Below, piece after piece: positions 25,055-32,376 of a stretch of DNA of 61,595 nt. Numbering within the stretch: the first letter of the stretch is position 1; the number at the start of each line of letters is the position of its first letter. The translations under genes and the position numbers were made by a program. This DNA is from Bacteroidia bacterium (GTDB lineage: Bacteria; Bacteroidota; Bacteroidia; Chitinophagales; UBA2359), in assembly GCA_030427245.1 (NCBI GenBank), contig JAUHXA010000043.1:1-61595 (forward strand), read 5' to 3'. Under the pieces are notes generated by a model. The model saw only the letters and a program-made list of their open reading frames with translations. It ran no database searches and was not told where the DNA came from.

Positions 25055-25279
25055 ATGCAAAGTTTTGATAATTTGGAAGACGCTTTTAAGTTCTTCATCA
25101 GATATGTTTACCCGATTTTAACACCTGAACAAAAAAAAGAAGCAGAAAGCGCAAAAAGGAACTATTTGTATAAAAAATCCCTTTCAGAAAGAAAGATTAA
25201 AAAGATTTTGGAGGACAGTGGTTTTGAAATTAAAATGGAAATCACTTATACTCAAAAGTACGATTTAGAGGATTTATAA
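25055..25279 (+). CDS. Small charged protein of unknown function
   Basis: This is a 74-aa protein, MQSFDNLEDAFKFFIRYVYP then ILTPEQKKEAESAKRNYLYK, with an acidic N-terminal helix and a basic middle (SLSERKIKKILEDSGFEI). It has neither signal peptide nor transmembrane segment. The alternation of charged and hydrophobic residues is protein-like, and the frame uses normal codons, but I recognise no family. It is the first gene on the plus strand of a small accessory block and is separated by 82 bp, with its own promoter-like sequence, from the DUF4240-like gene. A regulatory or antitoxin-sized role is conceivable; nothing in the sequence proves it. Confidence 0.55.
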   Translation: MQSFDNLEDAFKFFIRYVYPILTPEQKKEAESAKRNYLYKKSLSERKIKKILEDSGFEIKMEITYTQKYDLEDL

Positions 25280-25305
25280 GCCTTTTTACTAAAAAAGAGA
25301 GGTTG

Positions 25306-25338
25306 TTGTGTATTTTTATACAAATAATTCTATCTTTG
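25306..25338 (+). promoter_or_regulatory. Candidate promoter of the DUF4240 / GIY-YIG pair
   Basis: TTG at 25306-25308 and TATCTTTG at 25331-25338 are 22 nt apart, close to the Bacteroidota -33 TTTG / -7 TAnnTTTG arrangement. The -7 box ends 23 nt before the ATG at 25362, leaving a short leader. This is the best two-box promoter match I found in the window. Confidence 0.5.
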
Positions 25339-25361
25339 CCATCGTTAAAATTATTTCAGAC

Positions 25362-25985
25362 ATGCAAGCAAGTTTCAAATTGAAGTTAGAGGAATTGACT
25401 CCCGATTTTTTGGAGCAATTGAAGGTGTTGTTTTCTGACAGCGATACGGGAATTTCTATTGAAGTAAATCCCGCTATTGTGGCTGATAATGCGAGTGCAA
25501 CTGCATTGCAGGTGATGAATGAGGATTTGTTTTGGCAATTGATAGAGAAATTGGATTGGCAGCAAGACAGTACCGATGAAGTGATTGCGCCTGTGGTAGC
25601 AGCTTTGGCAAAACGCTCATTGGCGGATATTTACCAATTTGAAGAAATTTTGGCGAACAAACTCTATCAATTGGATGGCTTGGAATATGCACAAGAATTG
25701 GGAGAACACGCCTATCGAGAAGGCACTTATTTTTCGGTCGACTATTTTTTGTATGCCCGTTGTTATGTCGTTGCCTGTGGGTTCGCTGTTTTCCAAGAGG
25801 TATTGACCAACTCTTCCCAAATGCCCAAAGATTCCGACTTTGAAGCCTTGCTGTATGTCGCCGAAAAAGCCTACCAACTCAAAACAGGCAAATCGGATTA
25901 CAGCTACCTTCCTCAAAAAAGCTACGAAACCTACAGCAATTATACCGCTTGGGGAAAGGAGGAACCGACCACTCTGATACTATGA
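25362..25985 (+). CDS. DUF4240-like domain protein
   Basis: This is a 207-aa protein. The start is set at 25362 (MQASFKLKLEELTPDFLEQL), 23 nt after a good -7 box; the frame is open 18 codons further up. The N-terminal 50 residues are a small alpha/beta unit. From about residue 58 the pattern FWQLIEKLDWQQDSTDE, LAKRSLADIYQFEEILANKL, LGEHAYREGTYFSVDYFLYA and RCYVVACGFAVFQEVL fits DUF4240, in which FW-x-LI, the helix with F-E, and a D-x-F-x-Y-x-R-x-x/x-x-x-G segment recur. The biochemical role of DUF4240 is unknown. The stop codon overlaps the start of the next gene (ATGA), so the GIY-YIG-type protein is translated from the same message. It could be a partner or a protective protein for that product; this is inference from coupling alone. 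Confidence 0.7.
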   Translation: MQASFKLKLEELTPDFLEQLKVLFSDSDTGISIEVNPAIVADNASATALQVMNEDLFWQLIEKLDWQQDSTDEVIAPVVAALAKRSLADIYQFEEILANKLYQLDGLEYAQELGEHAYREGTYFSVDYFLYARCYVVACGFAVFQEVLTNSSQMPKDSDFEALLYVAEKAYQLKTGKSDYSYLPQKSYETYSNYTAWGKEEPTTLIL

Positions 25986-26299
25986 AACCGAAACTTCCCA
26001 AACACGGCAATTCTAAGGAAAATGACAGCCTTCACCACCTCTACGAAATTGTAGATAAAAAAATTGAAGACACCTATAAATACGGCATCAGTGGCGAACC
26101 TTTGATGAAAGATGGTAGTTCGAGTCGTGCCAATCGGCAAGTGACTTTGTTCAACAAAGTGGCGGGGTGGTTGCGATTTTTTGCTCGTATTTTGTTGAAA
26201 GATATTGAAGGGCGAGAAAAGGCATTGGAGATTGAGAAAGAATACATTGAAGAATATAAAAAGAAAAACGATGGTAAGCCGCCTAGGGGGAATGAGTGA
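25982..26299 (+). CDS. Stand-alone GIY-YIG/URI-like domain of the polymorphic-toxin type
   Basis: This is a 105-aa protein starting at 25982, where its ATG overlaps the TGA of the DUF4240-like gene. The core HHLYEIVDKKIEDTYKYGIS, then SSSRANRQVTLFNKVAG, ILLKDIEGREKALEIEKEYI and GKPPRGN matches the layout of GIY-YIG-related nuclease domains found at the C-termini of large Bacteroidota Rhs-type toxins: L-Y-E-I and Y-K-Y-G-I-S in the two strands, an Arg on the next helix, an R-x-x-A-L-x-x-E helix, and a closing G-x-x-P-x-G-N. Here it stands free, without Rhs, PAAR or a secretion signal. It is either a displaced toxin tip or an independent effector. Immediately downstream an ATG overlaps its stop codon, but that frame ends after 50 codons. 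Confidence 0.65.
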   Translation: MKPKLPKHGNSKENDSLHHLYEIVDKKIEDTYKYGISGEPLMKDGSSSRANRQVTLFNKVAGWLRFFARILLKDIEGREKALEIEKEYIEEYKKKNDGKPPRGNE

Positions 26300-26303
26300 T
26301 ACA

Positions 26304-26534
26304 TTATTTTTTGAAAATCTGATTGAAGATTCCGAAAGTTTGATTGAAGAAAGTAACCGCCAATACTACCTTCACTTCTCCTACATCACATTGCTGAATA
26401 TCTTCCAGTATCCGACTCCTACCATGCTCTACTTTCCCGACTAAGTTAATGGAGATTCGCTCACGTAGGCGTTTGACCAATAGTTTTGTCAATGTTGGAT
26501 GCAAACAATGCTGAAAGGAATTCGAGCTATTCAT
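26304..26534 (-). pseudogene. N-terminal fragment of a possible P-loop ATPase
   Basis: On the minus strand, 26534 down to 26304 encodes MNSSNSFQHCLHPTLTKLLV, then KRLRERISINLVGKVEHGRS and RILEDIQQCDVGEVKVVLAV, followed by a TAA. The segment ISINLVGKVEHGRSRILEDI reads like a strand plus P-loop (G-x-x-x-x-G-R-S) of an ATPase of the kind that starts with a short helix before the P-loop, with Arg in place of the usual Lys. Only about 75 codons remain, and the frame ends five bases from the stop of the toxin-like gene on the other strand, as if the cassette boundary cut the ATPase gene. A competing plus-strand reading, ATG at 26292 overlapping the toxin stop, gives 50 codons. Both are weak; I prefer the ATPase remnant. 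Confidence 0.4.
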
Positions 26535-26620
26535 AAAATTTTGGCTTGATTTAGAAACTATATTAGCTGTTGGAATTTCAAATATCACAAAAGTAAGGTT
26601 TTCTAAAGTTCCTTCTCTTT

Positions 26621-26712
26621 AAAATAAACCTCTGTGTCTCTCCACCTCAGCGTTCCAATTCTACATCAAGTACAGCCTAAATCCTCTGTGCCTCCGAGCC
26701 TCTGTGTTCAGT
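26621..26712. repeat. CTCTGTG-type low-complexity repeat
   Basis: Two related strings, AACCTCTGTGTCTCTCCACC (26627 onwards) and ATCCTCTGTGCCTCCGAGCC followed by TCTGTGTTCAG (26680 onwards), lie between the ATPase remnant and bioY. Comparable CTCTGTG-rich intergenic strings are familiar from other environmental bacterial genomes; no function is known to me. Confidence 0.4.
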
Positions 26713-26719
26713 TTTTGCT

Positions 26720-27280
26720 TCAACTGTTGTCAAGGTCTGCGACCGTTGACAAAGTTTTGCGCTTCTTCAAATAATTTCCAACCGCAGCCCCCAACACAAT
26801 CTTCACCACCGCCCCTGCAATAAAAGGATACAAACCATATTGCAGTGCTTTCTGAAAGCCAATGTGAATACTTAGGTGTGTCACTCCAAAAAATAGAATA
26901 ACCCCTGTTCCTAAAGTCATGATTTGCAGTGCGCTATTGAAGCTGGAGCTTTCGAGTTTTTCAGACAGATAGCCCACTACAAAAGCAGCAACCACAAAAC
27001 CATACAAAAATCCACCACTATTGCCCTTCAATTTGGCAATACCCGAAGCACCTTCTGCAAAAACAGGCAAGCCAATCGCTCCTGCAAATAAATACAACAA
27101 AACGGCAATCATTCCCCGATTCCAGCCCAATAAATACGCCACCAACAAAACCGCAAAACTTTGTCCTGTGATTGGGATGTAGGGGAGAGGGATGGTGATT
27201 TGAGCGAAAATCGCTATAAAAATTGCAGCAAGGAAAGTGGGGAGAAGTTTTTGAAGCATATTTTTTTGGTTTGTGAGCAT
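26720..27280 (-). CDS. bioY: BioY biotin transporter (S component)
   Basis: This 186-aa membrane protein is the substrate-binding subunit of a biotin uptake system; it can work with an energy-coupling EcfAT module or alone. Six hydrophobic helices and the family motifs are clear: TIPLPYIPITGQSFAVLLVA, YLLGWNRGMIAVLLYLFAGA, IGLPVFAEGASGIAKLKGNS and GGFLYGFVVAAFVVGYLSEK. An alternative start at 27259 (MLQKLLPTFLAAIF) removes seven residues and gives a more typical N-terminus. The last ten codons are supplied by a dispersed hairpin repeat, so the C-terminal tail after KKRKT is probably not conserved. No biotin biosynthesis or ecfAT genes are in the window. Same strand as the SSS symporter, about 200 bp away. 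Confidence 0.93.
   Translation of the reverse strand: MLTNQKNMLQKLLPTFLAAIFIAIFAQITIPLPYIPITGQSFAVLLVAYLLGWNRGMIAVLLYLFAGAIGLPVFAEGASGIAKLKGNSGGFLYGFVVAAFVVGYLSEKLESSSFNSALQIMTLGTGVILFFGVTHLSIHIGFQKALQYGLYPFIAGAVVKIVLGAAVGNYLKKRKTLSTVADLDNS
26722..26756. repeat. Family IV hairpin repeat, copy 1 (inside the bioY 3' end)
   Basis: TTGTCAAGGTC, loop TGC, then GACCGTTGACAA (26727-26752) is an 11-bp stem with one bulged G, extended by AACT/AGTT outside. The same structure with different bases is at 49014-49048. On the minus strand this copy encodes bioY's last residues (LSTVADLDNS). Confidence 0.7.
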
Positions 27281-27484
27281 TGAACAGGAATTTTCTATAG
27301 AAAGGAATTTGTTGTACTTGGTCGGTCTGACTACTTGATATACTACTACGCTATACGAGATTCTTTTTTATAGCAGACGATTCCTATTGTACTTATGAAT
27401 AAAATGTATCCAGTAAGAAAAATTCTTTTCAGTAGCAGATTCATGTTCAAGGCTGTATCTCATGTGAAATCATTCCTTTTCAAT

Positions 27485-29548
27485 CTACAGGTTCTTGTTC
27501 ACCTTCCCCCAAATCTTAAACAACAAAAATGCCCCAACAACTGCCACAACCGTCGAAATAACCGCACTCATCGTCTCCCCATAAATCCAGTAACCCGTTC
27601 CGAAAAGCGTAGCATAGACCGTAAAACAGCCGATAATCATACCTCCAATTTCCAAAGGTAATTGCCCCGCTTTTACCTCCGATTCCTTCAATGTTCCAGC
27701 CGCAATCGCTTCATTCACCACAGGAGTCCAACCCGCCTTTGCAGGTTTGATAAGACGGTAAAAACTCACCAACTTTTCCTTATCAGTAGGAGGTGTAGCA
27801 AAGGTTGCAGACAACCATGCAATAGTTGTTATCACAATACCCAAAATCAGCTTTTGGTAATCCAACAAGCCCAAATCCGTCATTTCAAAAAAGACGGCTA
27901 CAAAGAAAGACACCACCATTGCAGCCACCTCACTGTATGCATTGATGCGCCACCAAAACCATCGAAGAATGTAAATCAAGCCCGTTCCTGCACCGATTTG
28001 CAAGAGAATATTGAAGGCTTGCAAAGCATTGCTCAAAGCCAAAGCAAACAAAGCCGCAAAAAGCATCAACACCACCGTTGAAATCCGTCCAATCATCACC
28101 AACTCTTTTTCGGAAGCTTCGGGCTTGTAAAATCGCTTGTAAAAATCATTGACCACATAAGAAGAACCCCAATTGAGATGCGTTGAAATCGTGGACATAA
28201 AGGCTGCAATCAAGGAAGCGACTACCAAACCCAACAAGCCCGCAGGCAAGAAGGGCAGCATGGCAGAATACGCTAGGTCATTGCCGAGTTTGTTGACTTC
28301 AATGTTTGGATTTGCCAATTGAAGGTAAACGACTTCTTGGTCATTCAAGGGATTTGTCCATTTACTTTTATCGGATATGCCTTTGTTTCGTTCTTTGAAA
28401 ATATACGCCAAAGACAAAATTTGCGGGTCTCTGCGGTTAATATCGACAATACTTCTAAGCGTTTGATATTGAGTTTGCAGAGCGGCATCATCTGTTTGTT
28501 CATTGTGATAATCAATGGCATCCACCAAAATATCAATGTCTGCTGCAATGGTATTTTCTGCCAAAAATTGAGGTGCTTCTTTCGACACAGGGACTTGGTC
28601 ATAATTATCCGTCAAACTCATAGGAAATACAACCAAAGAAGCCAAAGCTATCAAAATCCAAGGCCACGGACGCAGTGCATAGTGTGCCACATTGAAGAGG
28701 AGAGTTGCGCCCATTGCATTGTTTTCGTCTTTTGCTGCCAACATTCGCTGGGCAATGTATCCGCCACCACCAGGTTCTGCACCAGGATACCAAACGCTCC
28801 ACCACTGAACAGCCAAAGGAATAATGAACAAAGGTAGTATGAGATTGACATCACTAAAATCGGGCATCAAATTCAATTTTCCAGACAGATTTGGATGATT
28901 CAAGAGATTGGTTAAGCCATTCACTTCTGGCAAATTGACGACCACATAAGCCGCCCAAACTGCGCCAATCATTGCCATACCAAACTGCACAAAATCGGTG
29001 ATGATGACACCTCTCAAGCCGCCCAAAGCAGAATAAATCACCGTCACTACGGAGGCTATCAAAAGCGTCTGCAAAGGAGTCAAACCCAGCAATACGCCTC
29101 CAATCTTAATGGCTGCCAGACAGACACTTGCCATAATCAAGACATTGAAGAACACGCCCAAATAAATGGCTCGAAATCCCCTCAAAAATGCTGCCATTTT
29201 ACCGCTGTATCGAAGCTCGTAAAACTCTAAGTCGGTCATGATTTTGGAGCGTCGCCACAGCTTTGCATACACAAAAACGGTCAACATTCCTGTCAATAAA
29301 AATGCCCACCAAACCCAGTTTCCTGCAATACCGTTTTTGCGAACTATATCCGTCACCAAGTTGGGCGTATCTGCCGAAAAAGTCGTAGCAACCATCGAAA
29401 TACCCAAGAGCCACCACGGCATATTTCGCCCCGACAGAAAAAATTCTTTGGAGTCTTTGCCTGCTCGTTTGGTGACCCAAAGTCCAATGACCAAAGAAAC
29501 GACAAAAAAGCCGCCTATAAATATCCAATCAAGTCCAGTTAAGTTCAT
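27485..29548 (-). CDS. Sodium:solute symporter family protein
   Basis: This 687-aa transporter has about 13-15 membrane helices, belonging to the SSS family that couples sodium entry to uptake of sugars, amino acids, vitamins or other solutes. The start is set at 29548 (MNLTGLDWIFIGGFFVVSLV), which gives the normal first helix. Motifs include TKRAGKDSKEFFLSGRNMPW, WLLGISMVATTFSADTPNLV, SALGGLRGVIITDFVQFGMA, and the late AAFMSTISTHLNWGSSYVVN, which holds the family's S-T-x-S/T sodium-site region. A soluble insertion of about 110 residues (about 320-430, rich in Asp and Gln) is typical of the longer Bacteroidota members. The substrate cannot be inferred. It lies divergent from the nucleotidyltransferase gene. 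Confidence 0.9.
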   Translation of the reverse strand: MNLTGLDWIFIGGFFVVSLVIGLWVTKRAGKDSKEFFLSGRNMPWWLLGISMVATTFSADTPNLVTDIVRKNGIAGNWVWWAFLLTGMLTVFVYAKLWRRSKIMTDLEFYELRYSGKMAAFLRGFRAIYLGVFFNVLIMASVCLAAIKIGGVLLGLTPLQTLLIASVVTVIYSALGGLRGVIITDFVQFGMAMIGAVWAAYVVVNLPEVNGLTNLLNHPNLSGKLNLMPDFSDVNLILPLFIIPLAVQWWSVWYPGAEPGGGGYIAQRMLAAKDENNAMGATLLFNVAHYALRPWPWILIALASLVVFPMSLTDNYDQVPVSKEAPQFLAENTIAADIDILVDAIDYHNEQTDDAALQTQYQTLRSIVDINRRDPQILSLAYIFKERNKGISDKSKWTNPLNDQEVVYLQLANPNIEVNKLGNDLAYSAMLPFLPAGLLGLVVASLIAAFMSTISTHLNWGSSYVVNDFYKRFYKPEASEKELVMIGRISTVVLMLFAALFALALSNALQAFNILLQIGAGTGLIYILRWFWWRINAYSEVAAMVVSFFVAVFFEMTDLGLLDYQKLILGIVITTIAWLSATFATPPTDKEKLVSFYRLIKPAKAGWTPVVNEAIAAGTLKESEVKAGQLPLEIGGMIIGCFTVYATLFGTGYWIYGETMSAVISTVVAVVGAFLLFKIWGKVNKNL

Positions 29549-29776
29549 ACTGCAATATGTCAATGAAAATTTAAAATGAAGGTGAAAATCGGGATTTTTT
29601 TGTGAAAATTCATTTTATCTGTGATTTTTTGCCTCTTTCTGCGAATAATAGAGTGAATCAATATTTGAAAAATTTGTAGGTTTTTTCTTTTTGGCTTCAA
29701 ACACCTGATAATTGAAGAAAAGTAGAGAACTTTGTGTTGTGAAATTTTGAAACAGTTGAAAAACAAAAATAAACAG

Positions 29777-30673
29777 ATGAAACCAACATTATTGATTTTG
29801 GCGGCAGGAATGGGCAGTCGTTACGGAGGATTGAAGCAGATAGATGGCGTAGGACCTTCGGGCGAAACGATTATAGACTATTCAATTTACGATGCGATTC
29901 GTGCAGGTTTTGGAAAAGTCGTGTTTGTGATTCGCCACAGTTTTGAAGAAGCCTTCAAAGAGCAGTTTGGCAAGCGTTGGGAGGGCAAAATTGACATTGC
30001 TTATGCTTATCAAGAGGTCAATACACCCATTGAAGGGCTCGACAATATGCCCGAAAGAAGCAAACCTTGGGGAACGGCTCATGCGACTTTGGTGGCGGCA
30101 GATTTGATAAACGAACCTTTTGCAGTTATCAATGCGGATGATTATTATGGTGCGGATTCATTTCAGCAAATTGCTGATTTTCTGACCACTAAAGCTGCTC
30201 CTGACCACTACGCAATGGTGGGCTTTCAATTGAAAAACACCATTTCGCCTTACGGTACAGTTTCGAGAGGTATCTGCAAAGCGGACGAAAACAACTATTT
30301 GGAAACCGTTGTGGAACGCACCAAAATCCAACGTTTGGACGATGGAAATATCTATTATTTAGAAGGGGAAAATCCCGAATTATTGGAGGACAATGCAGTT
30401 GTTTCGATGAATTTTTGGGGATTACACCACTCCATTTTTGAAGAAATGAGAATGCAATTCATCGAATTCGCCAAAGAAAATGCGGACAACCCCAAAGCAG
30501 AATTTTACATCCCTCTATCTGTCAATACTTTGATTCAAGAAGAAAAAATCAAACTCTCCGTTTTGACCAGCACCGAACAATGGTATGGCGTGACCTATCA
30601 AGCTGACCGTCCGATGGTCGTAGATGCACTTCAACGCTATGCGAATGAAGGGAAATATCCTCCTTTGAGTTAG
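29777..30673 (+). CDS. NTP-transferase family nucleotidyltransferase
   Basis: This 298-aa enzyme has a Rossmann-like nucleotidyltransferase fold. The start is set at 29777 (MKPTLLILAAGMGSRYGGLK), where the nucleotide-binding signature L-A-A-G-M-G-S-R-Y-G-G begins. Further elements are QIDGVGPSGETIIDYSIYDA, PWGTAHATLVAADLI, the metal-binding D in VINADDYYGADSF, and EFYIPLSVNTLIQEEKIKL near the end. It most likely makes a nucleotide-activated sugar or other phosphate ester, as in GlmU/RfbA-like enzymes, but the acceptor is not evident. It has neither hexapeptide repeats nor a phosphotransferase domain. It stands alone, upstream of the PhoX-like gene with a 217-bp gap in which I see no feature. 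Confidence 0.87.
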   Translation: MKPTLLILAAGMGSRYGGLKQIDGVGPSGETIIDYSIYDAIRAGFGKVVFVIRHSFEEAFKEQFGKRWEGKIDIAYAYQEVNTPIEGLDNMPERSKPWGTAHATLVAADLINEPFAVINADDYYGADSFQQIADFLTTKAAPDHYAMVGFQLKNTISPYGTVSRGICKADENNYLETVVERTKIQRLDDGNIYYLEGENPELLEDNAVVSMNFWGLHHSIFEEMRMQFIEFAKENADNPKAEFYIPLSVNTLIQEEKIKLSVLTSTEQWYGVTYQADRPMVVDALQRYANEGKYPPLS

Positions 30674-30890
30674 GAATGAATATAAAAAGGTACTTCAAAG
30701 TTGGTTTTCTCTTAATTTTTTAGGATTCTTTCTAAACGAATCGCTTACTTCAGTTGTCTTTCGTAAGGGAAAGTTTTTGGCTATTGAACAGAACATAAGA
30801 CTATTATTTTAGACCTATTGATTTGGAAATGGCCTTTAATTTTGTATGTTTAGTGCTGATTTGGACAATGCTTGGTAAAATAAAAATAGA

Positions 30891-32315
30891 ATGCAAAAAA
30901 GACGGCAATTTATAAAACAGATGGGATTGACGAGTTTGGGTTTCATGGGATTGCAGAGTTTCTTACTACAATCCACTTGTACTACTCCTACTTCAACCTA
31001 CGACTCTTCCAAATCAAAGTATGGTGCTTTGAGAGAAGACATTGCAGGGATTTTCAATCTGCCGAAGGGTTTTTCTTATAAAATCATCTCGACCAAAGGT
31101 AGTAAAATGGACGATGGTTTGTTGGTGCCTGGACGATTTGATGGGATGGCGACCTTTGAAGGGAAAGAAGGGCGAGTGATCATTGTGCGAAATCATGAAG
31201 TAAATATCGAAAAGGCGGAAGTAAAATTGGGCAATACGGCTTTTGGGAAGAAAAACGAACTAATGGCAAAAATTGACCGCAGTAAACTCTACGATATTGG
31301 TAAGGATGACTTTCCTGGACTTGGTGGCACAACAACGATGGTTTACAATCCCAAAACCCAAAAAGTAGAAACCCAATACCTCAGTTTGGGGGGCACTTAT
31401 CGAAACTGTGCTGGAGGTCCTACGCCGTGGGGCAGTTGGGTTACTTGTGAAGAAACCGTGGTTCGAGCGGGTCAGGTTGGCGGTTTGGTCGGAAAAGACC
31501 ACGGTTATTGTTTTGAAGTGCCTGCCAGCGAAAAAGTAGGTTTGGTGGAGGCGATTCCCTTGAAGGACATGGGACGCTTCAATCACGAAGCCATTGCAGT
31601 CGACCCCAAAACCAAGATTGTGTATTTGACCGAAGACCGTTGGGATGGGCTTTTTTACCGCTTCATTCCAAATGTGCCTGGTGAATTGGCGAAAGGCGGA
31701 AAACTGCAAGCGTTGGCAATTCGGGACGGCAAAAGTATAGACACCCGAAATTGGTCTGAACTGAAATCCGCTCCTTTTCCAGTTGGTCAGCCGATGGAAG
31801 TTACTTGGATAGATATGAAAGAGGCTGATTCTCCTTACGATGAATTGCGTTATGAGGGCTTCAAAGAAGGAGCAACCCGCTTTGCAAGAGCTGAAGGAAT
31901 TTGGTGGGGAAATGAGGAGGTGTATATTTCGTGTACGAATGGAGGACGCATCAAAAAGGGACAAATTTTTCGCTACAAACCGAGTGAACACGAAGGCACA
32001 CCCGAAGAAAAAAAGCAATCGGGTACGATAGAATTGTTTGCCGAGCCTAACGATATTGGATTGCTTCAAAATTCTGATAATCTGACTATTGCTCCTTGGG
32101 GCGACATTATTTTGTGTGAAGATACCGATTCGCCTCCCCGAATTGTGGGCATTACTCCTAAAGGCGAATACTATGTGATTGGTCAGAATATTGGTTACAA
32201 CTCCGAATTGTCTGGGGCTACTTTTTCACCCGATGGTAGCACTTTGTTTGTGAATATTCAACATGAGGGGCTGACTTTGGCGATTACGGGGGACTGGATA
32301 ACGGATAACGGATAA
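30891..32315 (+). CDS. Tat-exported PhoX/DUF839 family phosphatase-like protein
   Basis: This is a 474-aa protein with a twin-arginine signal (MQKRRQFIKQMGLTSLGFMG; motif R-R-Q-F-I-K), suggesting folded export with a bound cofactor. The body is a PhoX/DUF839-type beta-propeller: LVPGRFDGMATFEGKEGRVI, LGGTTTMVYNPKTQKVETQY, RNCAGGPTPWGSWVTCEETV, RFNHEAIAVDPKTKIVYLTE, DRWDGLFYRFIPN and NSDNLTIAPWGDIILCED. Known PhoX enzymes are calcium- and iron-dependent alkaline phosphatases; the C-E-E-T and N-H-E-A-x-A motifs here correspond to metal-binding segments. At 474 aa it is shorter than the roughly 650-aa PhoX, as for the DUF839 subgroup, so activity is likely but the substrate is uncertain. Its final codons and stop are formed by a GGATAAC heptamer repeat. 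Confidence 0.85.
   Translation: MQKRRQFIKQMGLTSLGFMGLQSFLLQSTCTTPTSTYDSSKSKYGALREDIAGIFNLPKGFSYKIISTKGSKMDDGLLVPGRFDGMATFEGKEGRVIIVRNHEVNIEKAEVKLGNTAFGKKNELMAKIDRSKLYDIGKDDFPGLGGTTTMVYNPKTQKVETQYLSLGGTYRNCAGGPTPWGSWVTCEETVVRAGQVGGLVGKDHGYCFEVPASEKVGLVEAIPLKDMGRFNHEAIAVDPKTKIVYLTEDRWDGLFYRFIPNVPGELAKGGKLQALAIRDGKSIDTRNWSELKSAPFPVGQPMEVTWIDMKEADSPYDELRYEGFKEGATRFARAEGIWWGNEEVYISCTNGGRIKKGQIFRYKPSEHEGTPEEKKQSGTIELFAEPNDIGLLQNSDNLTIAPWGDIILCEDTDSPPRIVGITPKGEYYVIGQNIGYNSELSGATFSPDGSTLFVNIQHEGLTLAITGDWITDNG
32296..32315. repeat. GGATAAC heptamer tandem repeat forming a gene end
   Basis: GGATAAC occurs twice, followed by GGATAA. The last TAA is the stop codon of the PhoX-like gene, so the C-terminal residues WITDNG are repeat-encoded. 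Seven is not a multiple of three, so a change in copy number would change the frame and the C-terminus. Confidence 0.65.
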
Positions 32316-32376
32316 TAATTGCAGTTTACAAAATCGCTTCCAAAAAAACAGGCGATTTCCGAAAAAAAAGTGATTA

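Noticed and set aside
31260..32069. 269-codon minus-strand frame inside the PhoX-like gene
   Set aside because: It is antisense to a clearly coding gene with all family motifs; its composition is a shadow of the plus strand.
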